In this document: positions 32,173 to 43,785 of the stretch, one piece after another
How positions within the stretch are numbered: position 1 is the stretch's first letter
Layout of the letters: every line of letters begins with the position of its first letter
Assembly (NCBI RefSeq): GCF_016920785.2
Contig: NW_024609948.1
Location: 186,001-250,000, forward strand
Length of the DNA: 64,000 nucleotides
Direction: 5' to 3'
From: Ixodes scapularis
Taxonomy: Eukaryota > Arthropoda > Arachnida > Ixodida > Ixodidae
Translations under genes and position numbers: made by a program
Notes under the pieces: generated by a model
Database searches by the model: none
What the model was told of the DNA's origin: nothing
The model's input: only the letters and a program-made list of their open reading frames with translations

Positions 32173-32634
32173 GCTGGCGATGGATGGATGGATGGATGGA
32201 TGAATACGGCTGAGCCCTTTGGATCGGGCGGTAGCTTACGCCACCTAGCCATTTTGTTTTACCATTTAAGCTTAGAATATTTAAATGTGAAATCTATATT
32301 CACTCCGCAGTGCAAAGAAAGTGAGGCTATGAAACCCCCTTGCCATCAGTGAATAAGTAAATACCTAGTTTTCTCTCGATTTCTGCCACCATTCACTTAA
32401 TCTTTGCTTGGTAATCTCTACAGTCTTGAAATCCACTCTCCCTTCGCTGTCTCTAAAACCCAATGACTTTATTAAATCTATGTTGTCTTCGGTAGGCATA
32501 GGGTGAAGCCCTTTACAGTAGAGTATCAAGTGCTCAGCCGTCTCGTCCTCCTCTCCACAAGCAGTGCACACTGTATCAATTTCCTGGTACTTCACTCTGT
32601 ATGTTCTGGTTCGCAGAACACCCGTTCTTGCCTC
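32173..32634 (-). mobile_element. LINE 3' fragment inserted antisense in gypsy-2 gag
   Basis: On the minus strand it encodes a LINE C-terminus (MKYQEIDTVCTACGEEDETA, a Cys/His motif, then EHLILYC) and ends with the motif ggctaggtggcg and (atcc)n at the gag junction. It shares its 5' boundary region (gaggcaag) and C-terminus with the copy near 62735. A short target duplication (about ATGGA) is likely but blurred by the ATGG repeat. Confidence 0.88.
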
Positions 32635-34493
32635 AGCATGGAAGCAGCAGCGAAGAACGCCAGCGAGATAGCGCGTGCGGCCGGCTCACCGTCGACGGAA
32701 GCGGCGGTGAACAAGATGGCGACAAGGAGCGGTGCCTGCAGCCGCTGCGGTGCTGCCCACTCCCCCTCACAGTGCCAGTTCGTCCAAGCACAACGCTTCA
32801 CGTGCGGGATAACTGGGCACCTCGCACGTGTCTGCCGAGGGGGGAGGACGAGCGGTGGCCAGCAGCAGCAGCAGCAGCAGCAGCCTGGTTCAAGCCCGGG
32901 TTCCAGCCAAGCCCGCGGCCAGGGTGGTCGTCGCAAAAGAACGCGGCGGGGACGAGCGGCACAAGGTCCGGGTACCTCCTCAGCCAGGGTCCACGTCGTG
33001 GCCGAGGACCCGCAGATTTTCGACGTGTGGCAGACGAGTAAGCCTCCATCGTCTGTGCCACCTTACTTGGTGTCAGTCGAAATCTGCAGCCACCCCATCA
33101 CCATGGAGCTGAACACAGGGGCCAGCGTGTCGGTCATGCCCGGGAAGCTGTTCAAGCGGACCTTCCCCGGCGTGTCCATCGAGGCGTCTGACGTCATGCT
33201 GCGCAGCTACTCCGGTCAGCTTTCCCAGGTCCAGGGTCGGGCCCAAGTCAGCGTTCGCCTTGGCGACAGGGAGGCAATCCTTCCCCTTTACTTAACCAAG
33301 GGGTCGTCGCCAACGCTGCTGGGCCGGAACTGGATTCACTCGCTGGGTGTTCGGCTGCCGGAGCACCAAGAAGCTGCGCTGCACGTGGTGGAGGACGTCC
33401 CGAGCCTCCTGACCGACTTCCAGTCCCTGTTCCAGCCGGGGGTGGGCACTTTCGCCGGCACGACGGTCGGCATCCACGTACCTGAGAGAGCCCGGCCTCG
33501 GTTTTTCAAGCCGCGTCCGATGCCGTTTGCCCTGAAGGACGGGGTCACCCAGGAGCTGCAACTGCTGCAGCGAGAGGGAATCCTGGTGCCTGTCAAGTCT
33601 TCCGAGTGGGCTGCACCGATCGTTCCAGTCGTCAAGCAAGACGGCCGCGTCAGGATCTGCGGGGACTTCAAGGTCACCATGAACCCCGTCGCTACCGTCG
33701 AGAAGTGCCCGCTGCCTCGGGTAGAAGATCTCTGGTCGGCTCTGTCCGGGGGACAGAAGTTCTCCAAGCTCGACCTTCGAGATGCCTACCAGCAGCTGGT
33801 GCTAAAGGATGCCGCCCGGAAGTATGTCACCATTTCAACAACCATGGGACTCTGCCAGTACACGCGCCTACCGTTCGGCGTGGCCTCAGCCCCAGCCATC
33901 TTCCAGAGAGAGATGGACAACCTCTTCAGGGGCATGAGGCACGTGGCGGTGTACTTGGACGACATCCTGGTTACCGGTACCGACGACGAGGACCACCTGC
34001 AGAACCTGCGCAAAGTCCTGACACTACTACAGGACGCCGGTCTCAAGCTGAGGCTGGACAAGTGCGTGTTCCTGACCCCCAGCGTGGAGTACCTGGGACA
34101 CATCATCTCCCAGGCTGGCCTGGCCCCGGCACCCCGCAAGATTGAGGCCGTGCTCAAGGCGCCGAAGCCCAAGAGCAAGAAGGAGCTTCAGAGCTACCTC
34201 GGCCTCATCAACTTCTACAGGAGGTTCCTGCCCAACCTGTCGACGCATCTGGAGCCGCTGCATTGCATGCTTCGTGATGGGCAGCAGTGGGCCTGGAAGA
34301 AGGAGCAGGACTTGGCCTTCCAGCGCAGCAAGGAGCTGGTCGTTAAGGCTCCAGTGCTGGTGCACTTCGATCCGGCCAAGCCTGTTGTCCTCACCGTAGA
34401 TGCGTCACCGTACGGGGTAGGAGCCGTCCTGTCGCACCGGGGTCAGGATGGGCAGGAACGCCCTGTGGCGTTTGCTTCTCGTCGTCTCCATGC
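32635..34493 (+). pseudogene. Gypsy-2 gag end, protease, RT, partial RNase H
   Basis: One uninterrupted frame of about 615 codons. It contains a zinc-knuckle region (CSRCGAAHSPSQC, then FTCGITGHLARVC, whose first Cys is replaced), a Gln run from a CAG repeat (near 32862-32885), a protease whose catalytic triplet reads NTG (ELNTGASVSV) instead of DTG, and an RT with YLDD (near 33952). The early RNase H segment (LTVDASPYGVGAVLSHRG) ends at an inverted repeat. The open frame suggests a fairly recent insertion, yet the protease and truncation make it inactive. Confidence 0.9.
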
Positions 34494-34514
34494 GGAGACG
34501 ACGAGAAGCAAACG
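34469..34514. repeat. Inverted duplication, 21 bp perfect arms
   Basis: The last 21 bp of recognisable gypsy-2 pol (34469-34489, tttgcttctcgtcgtctcc) is repeated as an exact reverse complement at 34494-34514 after a 4 nt centre. It marks the truncation point of the element. Confidence 0.92.
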
Positions 34515-34697
34515 CTCATTCACACTGGAAGCGGATCCGCGTTCGCAAAAGGGTTGCGAACGCGGTTGTATAAAGATCCAGTACAATTACACGCGCACTT
34601 CATGTCATTGAGTGCGCGTGCAATTGTACTGGATCTTTATACAACCGCAATCGCAACCGCTTTGCAACCGCGGATCCGCTTCCAGTGTGAATGAGCG
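34513..34697. mobile_element. Palindromic foldback element, about 185 bp
   Basis: The arms cgctcattcacactggaagc (34513-) and gcttccagtgtgaatgagcg (-34697) pair perfectly for 29 bp, and most of the remaining arms also pair (cggttgtataaagatccagt against its complement). It directly abuts the 21 bp inverted duplication. No coding capacity and no clear target duplication. Confidence 0.75.
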
Positions 34698-35493
34698 GTA
34701 AGAGCTGCGCTCCAAAAAAAAGACTGGAGCATTAACGAGGAAAGAAAAAGGTAAACAAAGATAAGGCGTTCAAAGAGTGATTGCTCAACCCCTGTTGTTA
34801 ACATACTCGACTTTACGAAATTCTTTTTCCTTTTTTTTTTTTTGTTCACTTTATTTTGGGGCTAGTCATGCACCGACAGCGGTGTCTGGTGAAAAGAGCG
34901 CACGCGACCGTTCCAACAGTGGGCACTCCCTGCCCTCCCCACGCGCACGGGTGCCCTTCCCCTTTCTTTTGCCAGCCTCCATTTTTTTTGTTTTAATTGG
35001 TCCTTCTTTTTTATCTTTTATACAATTACTTTTTCACTGCGTATCCCTTGCGTGTATGCAGGCTTGGCGGCCTGCCAGTCCCGCAACCCCAGCTATGTGC
35101 TCCTTGCCGGCGCAATCCGACCCAGAGAGAAGCGAAGGACAGCCGCGCTTGGCCGTTCTTCGTCTTCGTTCGCTACATCGAGTGTCCCCGCCATGGGAGT
35201 TATGGACGTTCGATACAGAAAAACAATGATTTTCTAGGGGTTGTTTGGACTGTTTCATTTAAACAATACGAAGTTCACGGGCGTGATATAACCGGGCTCG
35301 ACTGTACGTTTGGTCCACTCCATTGATATCTGAAGAATTTTGGACTGTGAGAGTCAATCTATAACACTTCTAAGAATAAAAAAATATATAAAAAATAAAA
35401 AAAATTTGCGGATAAAAGAACAAGTTCCCCGAGTTTTCCCTGACTATTCAAAATCCCTGAGAATTCCCGGTTGGTAGACACACCAGCATACTT
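34698..35493. other. No gene recognised
   Basis: Low-complexity T runs (34829-34843, 34981-34995) and overlapping short frames with no known domain. Confidence 0.4.
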
Positions 35494-35854
35494 GTGTACT
35501 GCCAACGCTACGCTTCCATTTGCTCACTGCAAAAGTTTGATCGAATGGGAGGATTGTCCGCTGCAGCCGCTGTGGACAACGAAAGTGATGGCGTTGTCTA
35601 TCGCAACCCAATCTGGAAATATTTCTTAAAAATCCCACCGGTGACTAATGCACGATGCATGAAGCACAGGGCAATCCTCAAAACTTTAACGGGCACAACG
35701 ACCACCTTAGCATTCCATCTAAAGAATCACCCAGATGCACTTCAGGCCTACAAGAAAGAGCGTCTAGCAAGCGGAACTACCATCAAGCTCAAGTGCGGGA
35801 GTATGCCGAGTCAGCTGTCGGTAGCCGATACCTTGAAGCCAAAAATGAAACCAA
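35494..35854 (+). pseudogene. hAT-type transposase, N-terminal BED-finger part
   Basis: The frame contains a BED-type finger: IWKYFLKIPP, then ARCMKHRAILKT (a CxxC expected, second Cys replaced by His), then TTTTLAFHLKNHPDALQAYK with the His pair. It continues to LKPKMKP, where an I-like LINE interrupts it (35855-43785). The frame resumes at 43786. The BED finger is the DNA-binding N-terminus of hAT/ZBED transposases. Confidence 0.8.
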
Positions 35855-35885
35855 CCCCGCAGGGGGCACCTGTGAGAACAGGTGT

Positions 35886-35965
35886 TTGGAGAGTAGCGTG
35901 GTGAGTAGCACCACGCTACTCTCCAAGTGCTACTCACTTGGTGAGTAGCACCAAGTGAGTAGCAC
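35886..35965. repeat. Two adjacent perfect hairpins with identical loops
   Basis: 35886-35926 has 18 bp arms (ttggagagtagcgtggtg and its complement). 35927-35965 has 17 bp arms (gtgctactcacttggtg and its complement). Both have the same 5 nt loop, agtag, and follow one another without a gap. They lie in the LINE 5' leader. Confidence 0.92.
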
Positions 35966-36914
35966 CACCACAGACCCCAGCCACTTTGGCGACACCACAG
36001 ACCCTGAGTAAAAAGTGGCTAAGACCCACCCACGTCTGGCTGTGCGTGGCGAGCCCATGTCCAGGGAAAAGGGCATCCTGGTGGTTGAGCTGTGCCCGGG
36101 GTAGGTTTGGACCCTTCGGGGCCCCGCGGGCGAGGCAACACACGACTTTGGCCCCTGCTTCCTGTAGACGGGTGTCCTGGCTTGGCCAGACCAGGATGAT
36201 TCAGTCAGTCGCCACATCGTCTACTATCCCCTCTTATCTTTCTCTTTTTTCTGCTCTTCTTTCTTTCATATTCACCATCTTTGGCGGCAAGGGCTAACCT
36301 TGGGTGGCGATAGACCCCTTGTCTGGACCCGCACTAGGTTATAGTGTCTTGACCTAGTAAAAAAAATTATATGAATTTTTTTCTGATATGTTTATTGGAC
36401 ACCTTTTTCATATCAGAACTTATTATTTCATATCAGTTTCCTATGCCGCATATCAGTTACACTAGGCTAGGTGGCGCTAGGTACCGCCCAATTCATGTGC
36501 TGCAAAAATATATTTATTTACACACGCCACCATGTAGATACATTACGCATACCACTAGCATCAGTTGAACAAATACATTGAGGGCATATACACATACACG
36601 GCACAACAAACATGAATACAACAGCACACCCAATAACTACTTCGGAGCTCTGCGTTTCCGCCTTTTATACAGGTCGTTTTGTAAGTACGGAGTTTTTCGG
36701 TGACCTCCTACGCAATAAATAATATTTTCAGCGTGTTGGATTTTTTTCAGTAATGTCGTACCTCTGAGAGTATTTAGAACGGCTCAGGGGACGAATCTCC
36801 TAATAAAAAGTAAACGCTCATGCCGTAATTATTTGAAAGCCAGTAAATCAAGCCGCTCCACTGCGGTTCCAAGTCACGTGTTTGCTTTCCCGCGCGGCAC
36901 GTCGTATACTGAAG

Positions 36915-37235
36915 AAACTTATATGAATTTATTTCTTATATGTTTATTGGACACATTCATATCAGTTGGCAAATGTTGCATATCAGCTCTTATATGTCGC
37001 ATATCAGTTTTTGGGTATTTCATATCAGTTCTTATATCGCATATCAGTTTTTGAATATTTCATATCAGTTGGCATATGTTGCATATCAGTTCTTATATGT
37101 CGCATATCAGTTTTTGGGTATTTCATATTAGTTCTTATATCGCATATCAGTTTTTGGATATTTCATATCAGTTTCATATGTCGCATATCAGTTTTGAGAT
37201 ATTTCATATCAGTTCTTATATAGATTCATATACTT
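36915..37235 (+). repeat. catatcag satellite, about 104 bp higher-order period
   Basis: The word catatcagtt recurs at about 20 bp spacing with variants (ttatatgtcg, gggtatttcat). A block of about 104 bp repeats (from 36985 and from about 37089). A shorter outlier cluster is at 36370-36460, sharing gatatgtttattggacac with 36940-36955. It lies within the LINE leader region. Confidence 0.85.
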
Positions 37236-37371
37236 TTTTTCAGTAGGGATGGTAGCACTGATAGCGTAATGTCGTCAGCAAATCCTTTATTGCTATGGCG
37301 CATTACCTATCCCCATGTTGGGCTCCGTGGTGGGTGGTGTGCTACAGACGCCGAACGCCTCCCCATTTCTC

Positions 37372-38730
37372 ATGGGTTCCAAACGAAACCAAAAACCTGA
37401 TCGGGCCCTGAAAAGGGTCCGGACCGAAGTACACGTTATGAAAGCATTTACACCTGTGGAGAAGTTTCCTTGATTTCTTGTTATGCATTCTGAAATGGAA
37501 AAACCCTTATCCAAGCTATCCCCTTTCCTGGTTTCGAAGACTCTTGAATCTGTGATCGGAAAGAATTTTAAAGCAAACAAAATGCCATCTGGAGATCTCG
37601 TTGAAGTTGTGACCTCTCAACAATGCGCAGACCTGCTGGCACTCAACTTGGTTTCTGACTACAGGGTTACTGTATCACCCCACCGCACTTTGAACACTAT
37701 TAAAGGCGTAATATCAGAAGATGACCTTCTAGAATCCCCCGAAGAGGAAATTGTCGATGGCCTTCGTGACCAAGGAGTCATAGCTACAAAGCGAATTTCT
37801 TTTCGCCGGGACGGTCAGGAGATTAAGACAAAGCATGTCATTCTGATTTTTGAGCTGAGAGCGCTCCCAGAATCGATCAAAGCTGTAAAGTACGGCCGTA
37901 TGTGCCAAACCCTCAGCGTTGCTTTCACTGCCAGAGGTATGGCCATAGTGCACTGAGCTTCCGTGGAAAGACAACATGTGCCAAGTGTGGCAAAAATTAT
38001 CACCCTTCAGAGAATTGCTCAAATCTACCTTGCTGCATCAACTGTGGTGAACCTCACCCTGCTTATTCCCGTTCTTGCAGAAAATGGAAACAAGAAAAAG
38101 AAATTATAACACTCAAAGTGAAAGAGAACATCTCATTCCCCGAAGCCAGGAAGAGATTCTCCTTCCTGCAAAAGGGGCCATACTCTTTGATGGCACGTGC
38201 AGGGGTGTGCCATCAAAGTCTCTCTGTAGAAACCCAGGTCTGTCCTAATGACCTGGTAATTCCACCACCTCCCCCTGCCTCACAAAGATTCGGTCCACGA
38301 CTCACGTTTGTCGTTGGAACCGAAGACACCACAGGGGCCTCCAGATGGTGCAGAGGCGAGGGATGCCTCTGTGCTAATGGAGGGGAGACAAGAGGAGAGA
38401 CGGCAACAGCAGCCTCAGAGAGAAGGCATTGGTGCCTCCTCCATTCCAAAGGACGGGCCATCGAACGATGTGCCTGCCTTGGTTACTCGGACCCCTCCCA
38501 GGAAGAAGGAGGGTGTGTTTTGTTTTAAGACGCCAGGAGAGGCCTCAACATCTAAGGAGGTCCCCGTACCAGCTGCTCCCTCAGCCGTTCAGCCTGAGGA
38601 GGAGCGGATGGAACTTAGTGAACCTCCTCCCCCTCGTTCAGTCCCACCTGATGACACCAGGCTTAAAAAGTCTTCCGAGAAAAAGCTCAATCCGCGAGCA
38701 ACCGCACCCAAACCGCCCCAGGGCACCTAG
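37372..38730 (+). pseudogene. LINE ORF1 (gag-like, zinc knuckles), frameshifted
   Basis: The start is ATG at 37372 (MGSKRNQKPDRALKRV). After about 34 codons a stop follows and the frame continues in another phase (KPLSKLSPFLVSKTLES...). Three CCHC knuckles lie at about 37917-38080 (CFHCQRYGHSALS, CAKCGKNYHPSENC, CCINCGEPHPAYSRSC). A Pro/Glu-rich tail ends at 38730 (PKPPQGT). ORF1 of such LINEs binds the element RNA. An inverted duplication (ctttgatggcac / gtgccatcaaag) sits near 38187-38219. Confidence 0.83.
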
Positions 38731-38778
38731 AGCAGGTTTCTTTTTTTTGTTTTGTTGTTACTTTAAATCATTTTTAAC

Positions 38779-41700
38779 ATGAACACATATAGTTTTATAC
38801 AGTGGAACTGTAGAAGTCTCCTGCAAAATATTGATGACATTCATTTCTTTCTAGATGGGCTAAAGCCCATTGCTGTGTGCTTGCAGGAGGCATATGTTAA
38901 CAACACCCATACAAATGTTTTTAATCGTCACCGCATTTTTAGAAAGGATCGGGACTCAGACCACTCTTCTGGTGGTGTTGCCATTGTTGTACGGAGTGGC
39001 ATAGCATGTGTGGAAGTTCCTCCCGTACATCACTAAAAGCAGTTGCGGTGCGTGTTCTTACCGATCGTCTCATTACGGTTGTGTCCTTGTATTTACCACC
39101 TCATTGTCAACTGCATCTTCATGAACTTCAAGGATTCGTTCAGCAACTCCCAACGCCTTTTTTAATTTGTGGTGATTGTAATGCTCACAGTCCCATGTGG
39201 GGCAGTAAGCACCTTGACTCTCGTGGCGCTGTTGTAGAAAGATTTCTACTCTCGTCAGACATATGTCTTTTAAATAAGAAAGAACCAACATTTTATAGTT
39301 CCACTCATAATTGCTTCACATCCATTGACCTCTCCATTTCATCACCATCAATACTTCCCTGTTTTTTTTGGAAGGTTTTAGACAACCCTTTTGGGAGTGA
39401 TCATTTCCCGGTTGTAATCGAAAGCCTCGTTCCTCTGCCGACTATCTTAAAACAAACCCCTAGGTGGAAACTGGACAAAGCCGACTGGACACTCTTTAAA
39501 CTTGATGCCGTGCTTGATCCGTCAGTTCTAGCAAATTCGTCACCTGAAGAAGCGACAGTGTATGTTACGGGGCAAATCGTAAGTGCCGCCCAAGACGCCA
39601 TTCCTCGCACCTCTGAAAATTTACCCAAGAGGTGTAGGCCTTGGTGGAATGAAGACTGTGCTACCACAAGGGAAAAGCAGCATAGGGCATGGGATCCCTT
39701 TCGGAGGTACCCTACTTCTTCAAATAGGAAAGCATTTAAAAGACTAAAAGCGAAGGCCCGATGGACTAGGAGGAAAGCTAAGTGGAAGTCCTGGACCAAG
39801 TACATTTCCTCCCTTAATAGTTTTGTCTCGGAGAAGGAAGTTTGGGATAGGTACAAAAAAATCAAAGGGGACTACCGTTGCTTTGTTATTCCTCTATTTA
39901 GCTCCCCTGCTAATTCGCTGAAAGATGTTGCTAATGTGCTTGGAGAGCACTTTGAGAATGTTTCCAGCTCCCGAAATTATCGCATGGAATTTAAACGTTT
40001 TAAAGCAAGTGCTGAGTGTCACCGTATACCCATGTCCGGTTGTAGCTCTGAGCCATACAACACTCCTTTCACAATGCAAGAACTAGAGGTTGCTCTGGGC
40101 TCCAAGAAGAGGTCGGCTCCAGGCCCTGATGGAATCCACCATGAAATGCTTCGTCAGTTGTCTTGTGAATCGCTGGTTTTTTCAACTATCTGTGGGAAGC
40201 AGCTTACTTTCCTCAAATCTGGAAACAGGCGCATGTAATTCCTTTGCTGAAAGCTGGGAAGGACCCTTCGGACCCACGTAGTTACCGTCCAATCGCGTAA
40301 ACGAGTTGCCTTGGCAAAACCTTCGAACGCCTCATTAATAGGCGGTTAATATATATTTTGGAGCATAACCACTTCTTTGCTAATAACCAATGTGGCTTTC
40401 GAGAAGGGCGGTCTACTTTGGACCACATACTTTGTCTGGAAACGACCATACGTGAAGCTTTCGTAAATAGGCAACATTGTGTATCTGTTTTCTTCGACCT
40501 GGAGAAAGCATATGATACGACATGGCGGTATGGTATCCTTCATGATTTATATGCCTCTGGTGTGCGTGGTCGCATGTTGCGGTGTACAAGCAGTTTTCTC
40601 ACAGGTCGCTCCTTTCAAGTTCGACTTGGCACCACCCAGCATATCCAGGAAATTGGTGTTCCGCAAGGAGGTGTACTGAGTGTATCCTTGTTTGCCGTAA
40701 AGATAAACTCGTTGTCAAAGGTAATTCCACCTTCCGTTTCATACTCCCTCTACGTGGATGATATTCACATCTCGGCCTCTTCTTGTAATTTGTCTAGCTG
40801 TGAGCGGCAACTGCAGCTTACCATCAACAGAATTAGTCAGTGGGCTGACGAAATGGGTTTAAGTTTTCAGCTGATAAGACTCTCTGCGTGCCATTTTCTC
40901 TGCGTCGGGGGCTGTTTCTAGATCCAGAACTGACGCTAAACAGGGTTCCTATTAGTGTAAAAACAGAGCATAAATTTTTGGGCATAACGTTTGATAAAAA
41001 GTTAAACTTTGTTTCCCACCTGAAGGACCTGAAGAAGAAGTGCTTTAAATCAGCTACTATTCTTAAAGTCTTAGCGCACAAGTCATGGGGATCCGACAGA
41101 ATATGTCTGCTACGCCTGTACAACTCCCTTATCCGGTCACGTCTGGACTATGGTGCTATAGTTTACGACTCAGCGAGGCCTTCTGCACTGAAAATGTTAG
41201 ATCCTGTGCATCATCTCGGTTTAAGGCTCACTACAGGTGCCTTCCGCCCATCGCCAATTCCTAGCTTGTACGCTGAATTTAATCAGATGTCACTTAGGCA
41301 CAGACAATGTTATCTTGCTGTGACTTATGCTTCCAGAATTTTGTCCTATCCAAATCACCCAACTTATGGTGCCTTGCAACATTCTCGGTTTGGTTGTCTT
41401 TTCGAACATAAGCCCACGGTTGTACCGCCTTTAAGTCTTCACCTTGAGGACATTTGTACATCTCTTGACCTCACCCTTGACGAGACCGACCTTTTGCAGA
41501 AGGGTGAAAATAAAGCTCCGTGGAGTATGTTGCCCGTCTTTTGCGATTGGTATTTTACTAGATTTGATAAACATAACGTCCCCCCAGTGGTGATTCAGCA
41601 AGAATTTCTTGGGGTGCAGAAGAAGTATGGTAACTACTCCCAATTTTATACCGATGGTGCCAAATCATTGCATTTTGTAGGATCAGCAGTTTACTCTGAA

Positions 41701-42470
41701 GGATTCAGTAAACTTCAGCGTCTCAAGGAATGTGCAAGTATTTACACGGCAGAGCTCTATGCAGTGTTGATGGCCTTGGAATATACCCTCATCAGCAAGA
41801 CGATAAAATCTATTTCATTCGCGGACTCTCAAAGTGTGCTCACCACACTTTGCTCAATAAAGGGAAGTAAAAATAGACTGGCACAACTTGTCCGATCTAA
41901 GGTACAATGTGGTCTGCGGCTTGGCCGAGTCATAACATTCTGCTGGGTGTCTAGCCATGTGGGGATCCTAGGTAATGAAAGAGCAGACGAATTGGCCACG
42001 AGCTCTAAACACCTACTGCCAACCACCTCACGGATTCCATTTCAAGACATGAAGCCCTCGGTAAAATCATCAGTTTTCCAGCTATGGCAATCGGAGTGGA
42101 GTCTGGAATGCGAAAATAAACTTCACAGGATTAAACCAGCTCTTGGTATGTGGGAGAGTGCATCCCACAAAACCCGCCGCCTTGAAGTTCTTTTGTGTCG
42201 TCTTAGAATTGGACATTCCTTCCTCACCCACAAACATCTGCTCAGGGGGAAGCCCCACCCCTGTGTGATGAATGTGGGGAGCGTTTAACAATTTTACACA
42301 TTTTGTGGCTGTGCCCAGGGCTTGAGCAAGAACGACGTACACATTTCCCAGAGTTTTTTTCACACCAGATTCTTTTCACCCTAGCGCTGCTAATTGGGGG
42401 GACTCCTATAGTACCAATTGATTGTGTCATAAATTACTTAAGAAAGACCGGCTTCCTACTGGAGTTGTAA
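38779..42470 (+). pseudogene. LINE ORF2: endonuclease, reverse transcriptase, RNase H
   Basis: The APE-type endonuclease opens FIQWNCRSLLQNIDD and has CGDCNAHSPMWGS and GSDHFPVVI. The RT has SAPGPDGIHHEML, CGFREGRSTLDHI, FFDLEKAYDTTW, GVPQGGVLS and catalytic YVDD (about 40753-40764). The RNase H has FYTDGAKS, ELYAVLMALEY, ADSQSVL and NERADELA (41640-42000). The C-terminus has a Cys/His motif ending near LWLCPG. Frame changes near 39030, 40190-40350, 40880 and 42250 inactivate it. The stop TAA is at 42468-42470. Confidence 0.9.
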
Positions 42471-42521
42471 TTTTAACTCTATGACTTTTAACCTTGTCAA
42501 TGAACCTCTTTTCGATAATTC

Positions 42522-43684
42522 CAGGGTGTCGAACCGGAACCGAATCGAACCGAAAACCAGAATCGAACCGGTATTTTTTCCGGAACTGAACCCGAACCGT
42601 TATATTGTTATTGCGATGAACCCGAACCGGAACTGAACCGGAAAAAAAATAACGGTTACCGGCTCATGTCAAAACGGTTCGGCCACGCGCTGTTGACAAT
42701 GAATGTGCTATCAATGCCATTTGTTTTTTAAGTGCCGTCAACTGACACACACCTCGCTTACATATTTTTCTTCTCCACTCAGTCTTAGGAATATAAACGC
42801 TGCATCCATGAATCTTGACATAGGAACCAGTATTGCGCTGGTCGCGGCTTGCACAGAAGAAAAAGAATTGGAAGGCTGTGCAAAAAAAAAAAATCGCGTC
42901 ACGGGATTTCATTTTCCTACAATCTCGTAAATCCTAAATGCTGCTGTGTGCTCATTTCATAACACGTTTCTAGAACGCGCGAGTTCTTGAAGCTTGCTTT
43001 CATCGGCATGAGAAAAGAAATGGCTGTGGAGTTTGATAATAATGCATCCGGTTTCGTATAGGCACTTAGAAGCTAACATATTTGTGAGACAGCGAACTCT
43101 TCTATTTTAATATTTATCCTATTACGTCCTTCTGGCGTTGCGTTCGGTGAAGTGTTTTTCATATTCCGTATCTTGTTTAATGAAAACTTCTTTAAGGGTC
43201 TAATTTGAGTTACCGAAGGCTAGTTCAAATAAAGAAAGCTGTATTTTCTCCCCACTGTTCCTTCAATTGCTTACACGCCGAGGTGGCGGGATAGTTAGCG
43301 AGTTCTACTTGTCAGTGGGTTTGTAAGGAGGTCGCGAATTTTACAGCTACTGCGTCGAACCCAATTAGATGAAGTCCGAATGCGTAAACGTCGGTGAGGT
43401 AACCTTTGAGCGCACATAAAGAAACCATTCCTGGTAGAAATCCCTGAGCCTTACACTGCGATGTATCCCGTTTCGTATGTGCTGATTTCAGATGTTTTAT
43501 TTGTAATTTATTTTGATGTTGCAATTTGTCATTTATAATTTTCGAACCGGTTCGCGAACCGGTTTAGCACCCCGAACCGGTTCGCGAACCGGTTGGCGGA
43601 TCGAATTAATCGAACCGGAACAAAATAAATTTACCTGAACCTGAACCGTAACCGAACCCGTATTTTTTTCGGTTCGACACACTG
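42522..43684. mobile_element. hAT-type MITE inside the LINE 3' UTR
   Basis: The ends CAGGGTGTCGAACCG and (reverse complement) CAGTGTGTCGAACCG differ at one base. The 8 bp target duplication GATAATTC is perfect (42514-42521 and 43685-43692). The ends are rich in GAACCGG words. It has no transposase. LINE 3' UTR sequence continues on the right, so it inserted after the LINE. Confidence 0.9.
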
Positions 43685-43692
43685 GATAATTC

Positions 43693-43785
43693 GTATAAAA
43701 AAGTCCTGAGTATGTCCCAACTAAACAAGCTTGGCGCAGTATGGCCATAGTAACTTTGCGCCATAAAGCCCGTAATCAACAACAA
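43693..43785 (+). other. LINE 3' UTR end
   Basis: The segment atggccatagtaactttgcg, then ccataaagcccgtaatcaac and a CAA-rich tail, is the terminal part of the LINE. It is separated from ORF2 by the hAT MITE and ends at the copy of the 15 bp target duplication. Confidence 0.8.

Larger units (their letters stand above)
31406..34493 (+). mobile_element. Second Ty3/gypsy element, truncated at both ends
   Basis: The 5' part is an LTR remnant of about 190 bp ending ATCGTGACA near 31599, followed by a candidate primer-binding site TGGCGACGAGG at 31601. Gag and pol follow on the plus strand. A LINE stub (32173-32634) interrupts gag. Pol stops inside RNase H at about 34492, where inverted repeats begin; integrase and the 3' LTR are missing. 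The element has joined directly onto P-like transposase sequence at its 5' side. Confidence 0.88.
35855..43785 (+). mobile_element. I-like LINE inserted in the hAT transposase
   Basis: The target duplication is caaaaatgaaaccaa (35840-35854) and caaaaatgaaactaa (43786-43800), 14 of 15 identical. It includes a 5' leader with hairpins and a catatcag satellite, ORF1 with three CCHC knuckles (37372-38730), ORF2 with endonuclease, RT and RNase H (38779-42470), and a 3' UTR split by a hAT MITE (42522-43684) and ending atggccatagtaactttgcg...aacaac. An RNase H domain places it in the I group of LINEs; the clade within it is not resolved. Frameshifts make it inactive. Confidence 0.88.
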
